DNA of 64,000 bases from Eriocheir sinensis (Eukaryota; Arthropoda; Malacostraca; Decapoda; Varunidae), in the NCBI RefSeq assembly GCF_024679095.1, contig NW_026111250.1:434001-498000 (forward strand). The letters run 5' to 3'. Positions 57,431-64,000 of this stretch are shown in pieces. Both the position numbers and the translations under genes were made by a program. Position 1 is the first letter of the stretch. The number at the start of each line of letters is the position of its first letter. A model generated the notes under the pieces. That model saw only the letters and a program-made list of their open reading frames with translations, ran no database searches and was not told where the DNA came from.

Positions 57431-60425
57431 TACAATAAGGTAAATTTGTATTGAAATGGATATGCAAAATACATATAAAGCAATGTAAATTTGTTTCAAA
57501 ATATGTATACGAATACACCTAAAATAACGTAGATTTCTATAAAAATATATATATAAAATACACATAAAATGAAGTAAATACGTATAAAAAATGTATACAA
57601 AATACACATTAAATAATGTAAATTCGTATCAAAATAAATAAACAAAATACCAATAAAGGAATGTGTATTTGTATAAATATAAATATACAAAATTCACATA
57701 AAATAACGTAAATTTATATAAAACTATATAAAAAATACACAGAAGTAATTAAATTTGTATGAAAATATATACAAAACACACACAAAATAAGCTAAATTTG
57801 AATTGAAATATATATACAAAATACATGAAATAAAGTAAATTGGTATCAAAATATTTATACAAATATACATATAATAACGTAAATTTGTATAAAAATATAT
57901 AAACAAAATACACATTAAATAATGTAAATACGTATAAAAAAATGTGTACAAAATACACATATAATCATGTAATTCGTATCAAAATAAATAAACAAAATAC
58001 CAATAAAATAATATAAATTTGTATGAGTAAACGTGTATAAATATAAATGTACAAAATACACATACAAAATAAACATAAAATAAGGTAAATTTGTAATGAA
58101 ATATATGTACAAAATACACAAAAAATAATGTTAATTTATATGAAAATATACACATACACATAAAATACCATGAATTTGTATAAAATTATATATTTAAAAT
58201 AAATATTAAATAATGTAAATGCGTATAAAAATATATATAAAAAGTACAAATAAAATAATGTAAATTCGTATCAATATAAATCAACAAAATACCAATAAAA
58301 TAATATATATTTGAATGAAAATAGATTTACAAAATGCACATAACATAGCTAAAATTTGTATTGAAATATATACAAAAATACATAAAAATAATTTGAGTTT
58401 GAATGAAAATAGATATTCAAAATACACATAAAACTAGGTAAATTTCTTTTGAAATATATATACAAAATGCCCATAAAATATTGTAAATTTGTGTCAAAAT
58501 ATATAAACAAATACACATAAAATAATGTCAAATCGTATCAAAATGAATGAGCAGAATATCAATAAAATAACGTAATTTTGTATGAAAATAAAGATGCAAA
58601 ATACCCATAAAATAAAGCATATTTTTATAAAAATACATATACAAAAATACACATAGAATAATTAAATTTGTCAAAATAAATGAACAAAATATTTAATAAA
58701 AGAATGTGTATTTGTATGAAAATAGATATAAAATAAAATAAATAAAAGTTTGTATAAAAATCTATATAATACACAAATAATATAACGTAAATTTGTATAT
58801 AAATATATACAAAATACACATAAAATGATGTAATACTTATATTGAAATATATACAAAATACACATTAAATAAAATAAATTTTGAATGAAAATATATAAAC
58901 AAATACACTTAAAAAAATACACGTAAATAAATAAATCAAATAGATATACAAAATACTAATTAAATATAAAAAATATGTATAAAAAAATATATAAAAATAA
59001 AACACAAATAGAATAATGTAAAATGTATCAAAATAAATACACAGAATATTAAAAAATAAAATAATGTAAAATTTGAAATAAAATAAAGATGCAAATACAA
59101 TAAAATAATGTATTTTTATAAAAATATATATACCAAAACACATAAAATATTAAAATTTGTATTAAAATAAATATAAAAATGTACATACTGTAAGGTAAAT
59201 TTGTATTGAAATAGATATGCAAAATACATATAAAATAATGTAAATTTGTTTCAAAATATATATACGAATACACATAAAATAACGTTGATTTCTTTAAAAA
59301 TATATACAAAATACACATAAAATGAAGTAAATACGTATAAAAAAATGAATACAAAATACACATAAAAATCGTATCAAAATAAATAAACAAAATACTAGTA
59401 AAAGAAAGTGTATATGTATAAATATAAATATACAAAATTCACATAAAATATCGTAAATTTGTATAAAACTATATACAAAAATACACAGAAGTTATTAAAT
59501 TTGTATGAAAATATATATACAAAATACAGCTAAAATAAGCTAAATTTGAATTGAAATATACATACAAAATACATAAAATAATGTAAATCTGTGTCAAAAT
59601 ATTTATACAAATCCATATAATAACGTAGATTTGTTTATAAATATATAAACAAAATACACATTAAGTAATGTAAATACGTATAAAAAATATGTACAAAATA
59701 CACATATCATAATGTAATTCGTATCAAAATAAATAAACAAAAAAGCAATAAAATAATGTAAATTTGTATGAGAAAACATATACAAATAACGCAAATTTCT
59801 ATAAAAATATATGTACAAAAATGCACATAAAATAAAGTAAATTAGCATAAAAATATATATACAAAACACACACTAAATAATGTAAATGCGTACATAAAAT
59901 AACCTAAATTTGTATAAAACTATATACAAAAAACCACACAAATAATTTAAATTTGTTTGAAAAGAAATATACAAAATACACATAAAATTAGGTAAATTTG
60001 TATGAAATACATATACAAAATACACATCAAATAATGTAAATTTGAATGAAAATATATAAACAAATACACTTAAAATAACGTAAATTTGTATAAAATATAT
60101 ATGCAAGATACACATTAAATAATGTAAATGTGTATAAAAAAAATATATATAAAAAACAAATAGAATAACGTAAAATCGTATCAAAATAAATACACAGAAT
60201 ATCAATAAAATAATGTAAATTTGTATGAAAATAAAGATGCAAAATTCCCAAAAATTATCGCATTTTTTAAAAAAATATATATACCAAAATACACATAAAA
60301 TATTTAAATTTGTATTGAAATAAATATACAAAATGCATATACAGTAAGGTAAATTTGTATTGAAAGAGATATTCAAAAATACATATAAAACAATGTAAAT
60401 TTGTTTCAAAATATATATACGAATA
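56370..60425. repeat. ~4.1 kb direct duplication, copy B
   Basis: Partner of 25740-30020, through the same strand switch. The stretch 58660-59130 is much decayed and about 200 bp shorter than its partner. Confidence 0.85.
58660..59130 (-). repeat. Decayed A-form stretch
   Basis: Monomer spacing breaks down: words shorten (GATATAAAATAAAATAAATA, CTATATAATACAC) and several monomers lack the AATGTAAATTTG core. The parallel stretch at 28060-28620 is regular, so this is local decay or lower sequence accuracy. Confidence 0.7.
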
Positions 60426-60459
60426 CACATATAATAAAGTAGATTTCTATAGAAATATA

Positions 60460-62345
60460 TATACAAAATACATATGAAATTATGTAAATACGCATAAAAA
60501 TATATATACAAAATACATATCAAATAATGTAAATTCCTGTCAAAATAAATAAACAAAATATCATGAAAAGAATGTGTATTTGTATGAAAATAGATAATAG
60601 ATAATAAATTTGTTTAAAATATATATGCAAGATACACATGAAATAATGTAAATATGTATAAAAAAGTATACACAAAAAACAAATAGAATAATGTAAAATC
60701 GTATCAAAATAAATACACCGAATATTAATAAAATAATGAAAATTTATATGAAAATAAAGATGGAAAATTCCCATAAAATAGCGCATTTCTTATAAAAATA
60801 TATATACCAAAATACACATAATATATTTAAATTTGTATTGAAATAAATATACAAAATGCACATACAATAAGGTAAATTTGTATTGAAAGAGATATGCAAA
60901 AATACATATAAAACAATGTAAATTTGTTTCAAAATATATATACGAATACAAATAAAAAAACGTAGATTTCTATAAAAATATATTTACAAAATACACATAA
61001 AATTAAGTAAATGCGTATAAAAAAATGTATACAAAATACACATAAAATAATGTAAATTCGAATTAAAATAAATAAACAAAATACCAATAAAAGAATGTGT
61101 ATTTGGATAAATATAAATATACTAAATACACATACAAAATCAACATAAAATAAGGTAGATTTGTAATAAAATATATGTACAAAATACACATAAAATAATG
61201 TAAATTTATATGAAAATATATATACAAATACACATAAAATACCATGAATCTGTATAAAAATATATATTAAAAATAAATATTAAATAATGTAAAAGCGTAT
61301 AAAAATATATATACAAAGTACATATAAAATGAAAATTAAGATGCAAAATACCTATAAAATAACGCATTTTTTATAAAATTATTGATACCAAAATACACAT
61401 AAAATATTTGAACTTGTATGAAATAAATATACAAAATGCACATACAATAAGGTAAATTTGTATTGAAATAGATATGCAAAAGACATATAAAATAATGTAA
61501 ATTTGTTTCAAAATATATATACGAATACACATAAAATAACGTAGATTTCTATAAAAATACATATACAAAATACACATAAAATTAAGTATATACGTATAAA
61601 AAAATGTATACAAAATACACATAAAATAATGTAAATTCGTATAAATGTAAATAAACAATATACCAATAAAAGAATGTGTATTTGTATAAATATAAATATA
61701 CAAAATGCACATAAAATAACGTAAATTCATATAAAACTATATACATAAAATAACGCAAATTTCTGTAAAAATATATGCACAAAAATGAACATTAAATAAA
61801 TTTGCATAAAAATATATATACAAAACACACATTAGATAATGTAAATGAGTATAAAAATATGTATACAAAATACCTATGAAATAATCTAAATTCGTATCGA
61901 ATTAAATTAAGAAATACCAATAAAATAATGTAATTTTGGATGAAAATATATATACAAAATACACATAAAATAACCTAAATACAAATACAAATATACACAT
62001 AAAATAATTTAAAATTGAATGAAATAAATATACAAAATAAACATAAAATAAGGTAAATTTGTAATGAAATATTTGAAAAAATACACATAAAATAATATAA
62101 ATTTGTATGAAAATATATATACAAATACACATTAAATAACATGAATTTGTATAAAATTTGTATCAAAATATATACACAAAACAAAATAACGTAATTTTTT
62201 ATGAAAATGTATATACAAAATACACATAAAATAATTTAAATACGTAGAAAAATATATATACAAAAAACACATAAAATAATGTAAATATGTATGAAAATAT
62301 ATAAACAAATACACATAAAATAATGTAAATCTGGATAAAATATAT
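60460..62345. repeat. 1.9 kb direct duplication, copy B
   Basis: Partner of 21690-23585 at an offset of about 38767, sharing TTATTGATACC, TCGTATCGAATTAAATTAAG and the missing-monomer step near 61980. Confidence 0.86.
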
Positions 62346-62772
62346 ATCATAAAATAATGTAAATTCGTATCAAAATAAATAAACAAAATACCAATAAAAG
62401 AATGTGTATTTGTATGAATATAAATATACAAAATACACATAAAATAACGTAAATTTATATAAAACTATATACAAAAATACACAGAAGTAATTAAATTTGT
62501 ATGAAAATATATACAAAATAGACACGAAATAAGCTAAATTTGAATTGAAATATATATACAAAATACATGAAATAAAGTAAATCTGTATCAAAATATTTAT
62601 ACAAATACACATATAATAACGTAAATTTGTATGAAAATATATAAACAAAATACACATTAAATAATGTAAATACGTATAAAAAAATATGTACAAAATACAC
62701 ATATAATCATGTAATTCGTATCAAAATAAATAAACAAAATACCAATAAAATAATATAAATTTGTATGAGTAA

Positions 62773-63678
62773 ACGTGTATGTTGCATATTTTTTCAATAC
62801 AAATTTACCTTATTATATACGCATTTTGTATATTAATTTTAATACAAATTTAATTATTCGATGTGTATTTTTGTATCTGTATTTTTATAAACATATTCTT
62901 TATTTTTTGGGTATTTTGTCTCTTTATTTTCATACAAATTTACATTATTTTATTGATATTCTGCTCATTCATTTTGATAGGAATTGACATTATTCTATGT
63001 GTATTTTGTATATATTTTTCATACAAATTTACGTTATTTTATGTGTATTTGTTTATATATTTTGACACAAATTTACAATATTTTATGGGTATTTTGTATA
63101 AACATTTCAAAAGAAATTTACCTAGTTTTATGTGTATTTTGTATATCTATTTTCATACAAATTCAAATTATTTCTATGTATTTTTGTATATATTTTAATA
63201 CAAATTTTAGTTATGTTATGTGTATTTTGTAAATTTATTTTCATTCAAATATATAGTATTTTATTGGTGTTTTGTTGATTTATACTGATACGAATTTACA
63301 TTATTTTATATATACTTTTTATATATATTTTTATACGCATTTACATTATTTAATATTTATTTTGAATATATATTTTTATACAAATTCATGGTATTTTATG
63401 TGTATTTGTATATATATTTTCATATAAATTTCCATTATTTTATGTGTATTTTGTACATATATTTTATTACAAATATACCTTATTTTATGTTTATTTTGTA
63501 TGTGTATTTAGTATATTTATATTTATCCAAATACACATTCTTTTATTGGTATTTTGTTTATTTATTTTGATACGAATTTTCATTTTTTCTAGGTGTATTT
63601 GATATATATATTTTTATACTTATTTACATAATTTTATATGTATTTTGAATATATATTTTCATAGAAATTTACTCTTTA
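62773..63678 (+). repeat. T-form satellite block
   Basis: The reverse complement of about 37130-37640 and parallel to 26000-26560 (TTCTGCTCATTCATTTTGATA, shortened here; TTTCAAAAGAAATTTACC; TTCATGGTATTTTATG). It ends at AAATTTACTCTTTATGTATA. Confidence 0.89.
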
Positions 63679-64000
63679 TGTATATCTATAGAAAATACAC
63701 ATGAAATAATCTAAATTCGTATCGAAATAAATGAACAAAATACCGATAGAATAATGTAATTTTGAATAAAAATATATATAGAAAATACACATAAAATAAC
63801 GTAAATACAAATAAATATTTGATTTGAATTTGAATGAAAATAGATATAAAAATAAACTTAAAATAAGGGAAATTTATAATGAAATATATATACAAAATAC
63901 ACATAAAATAATGTAGATTTGTTTCAAAATATATATACGAATACACATAAAATAACGTAGATTTCTATAGAAATATATATACAAAATACACATGAAATGT
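63679..64000 (-). repeat. A-form satellite at the window edge
   Basis: A form resumes with TCTATAGAAAATACACATG and TCGTATCGAAATAAATGAAC. One monomer near 63815-63840 is irregular (ATTTGATTTGAATTTG). The array continues beyond the window. Confidence 0.87.

Larger units (their letters stand above)
57431..62772 (-). repeat. A-form block (5.3 kb)
   Basis: Copies the 26804-30020 order to about 60425, then the 1.03 kb unit (ATAATAGATAATAA at 60594), then 60460-62345 parallel to 21690-23585. Finally 62345-62772 follows 26970-27400, ending with GTATGAGTAAACGTGTAT fused to T form GTTGCATATTTTTTC. Confidence 0.91.

Noticed and set aside
59873..60556. 227-codon open frame on the minus strand
   Set aside because: Same cause. 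It overlaps other open frames on the same strand and matches duplicated satellite at 2.3-3.3 and 17.8-18.3 kb with frame-changing differences.

Overview
This window looks like 64 kb of one very AT-rich eukaryotic satellite and contains no gene I can support. I recognise no protein-coding gene, rRNA, tRNA, CRISPR array or complete mobile element. Nearly every base belongs to diverged copies of a monomer of about 45 bp. In one orientation it carries the words CAAAATACACATAAAATAATG, shortened by variants, and TTTGTATGAAAATATATATAC. The idealised monomer has about 25 A, 14 T, 3 C and 3 G, which is about 87% AT. The host cannot be named from this. A eukaryote is inferred from tandem satellite organisation on several scales and from a poly(A)-ended foreign insert. 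The species, and whether the locus is pericentromeric, subtelomeric, on a sex chromosome or on a B chromosome, cannot be judged.

Organisation exists at four levels. (1) Monomers of 44-46 bp. (2) Distinguishable monomer variants in fixed order, forming half-units of about 0.51-0.52 kb and dimers of about 1.035 kb, clearest at 2.3-3.8, 14.1-16.0 and 17.2-19.8 kb. (3) Segments of 1-4 kb duplicated around the window. The best is 1-3839, repeated at 11857-15709. Others are 25.7-30.0 against 56.3-60.4 kb, 21.7-23.6 against 60.46-62.35 kb, and a family at 40.3-42.6, 47.1-49.6 and 53.8-56.3 kb. (4) Repeated change of strand. I call the A-rich reading the A form (strand -, because the T-rich consensus lies on the minus strand) and the T-rich reading the T form (strand +). 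The window reads as about 33 alternating blocks, from 0.1 kb to 11.4 kb.

Layout: A form dominates 1-20.5 kb, apart from T islands at 3.85-3.96, 5.73-6.70 and 6.91-9.18 kb. From 20.5 to 38.9 kb blocks alternate every 0.1-3.5 kb. T form dominates 38.9-44.0 and 47.0-57.4 kb with A interruptions. A form dominates 57.4-62.8 kb. Several strand-switch junctions recur with the same sequence at distant places, so switched segments were copied after they formed.

Three local features stand out. A non-satellite insert of about 123 bp lies at 40491-40613, with near-normal GC, a T tract, a terminal A tract and an 11-bp inverted repeat. An (AT)n microsatellite of about 132 bp lies at 21041-21172. A small perfect palindrome lies at 17270-17303.

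The many long reading frames, up to 282 codons, are artefacts. The T-rich consensus has no stop in any of its three frames, and 45 bp is exactly 15 codons, so openness carries from monomer to monomer. There is no operon or pathway. The plausible biology is structural: phased A tracts predict curved DNA, and the duplications, inversions and array-scale homogenisation point to satellite turnover.
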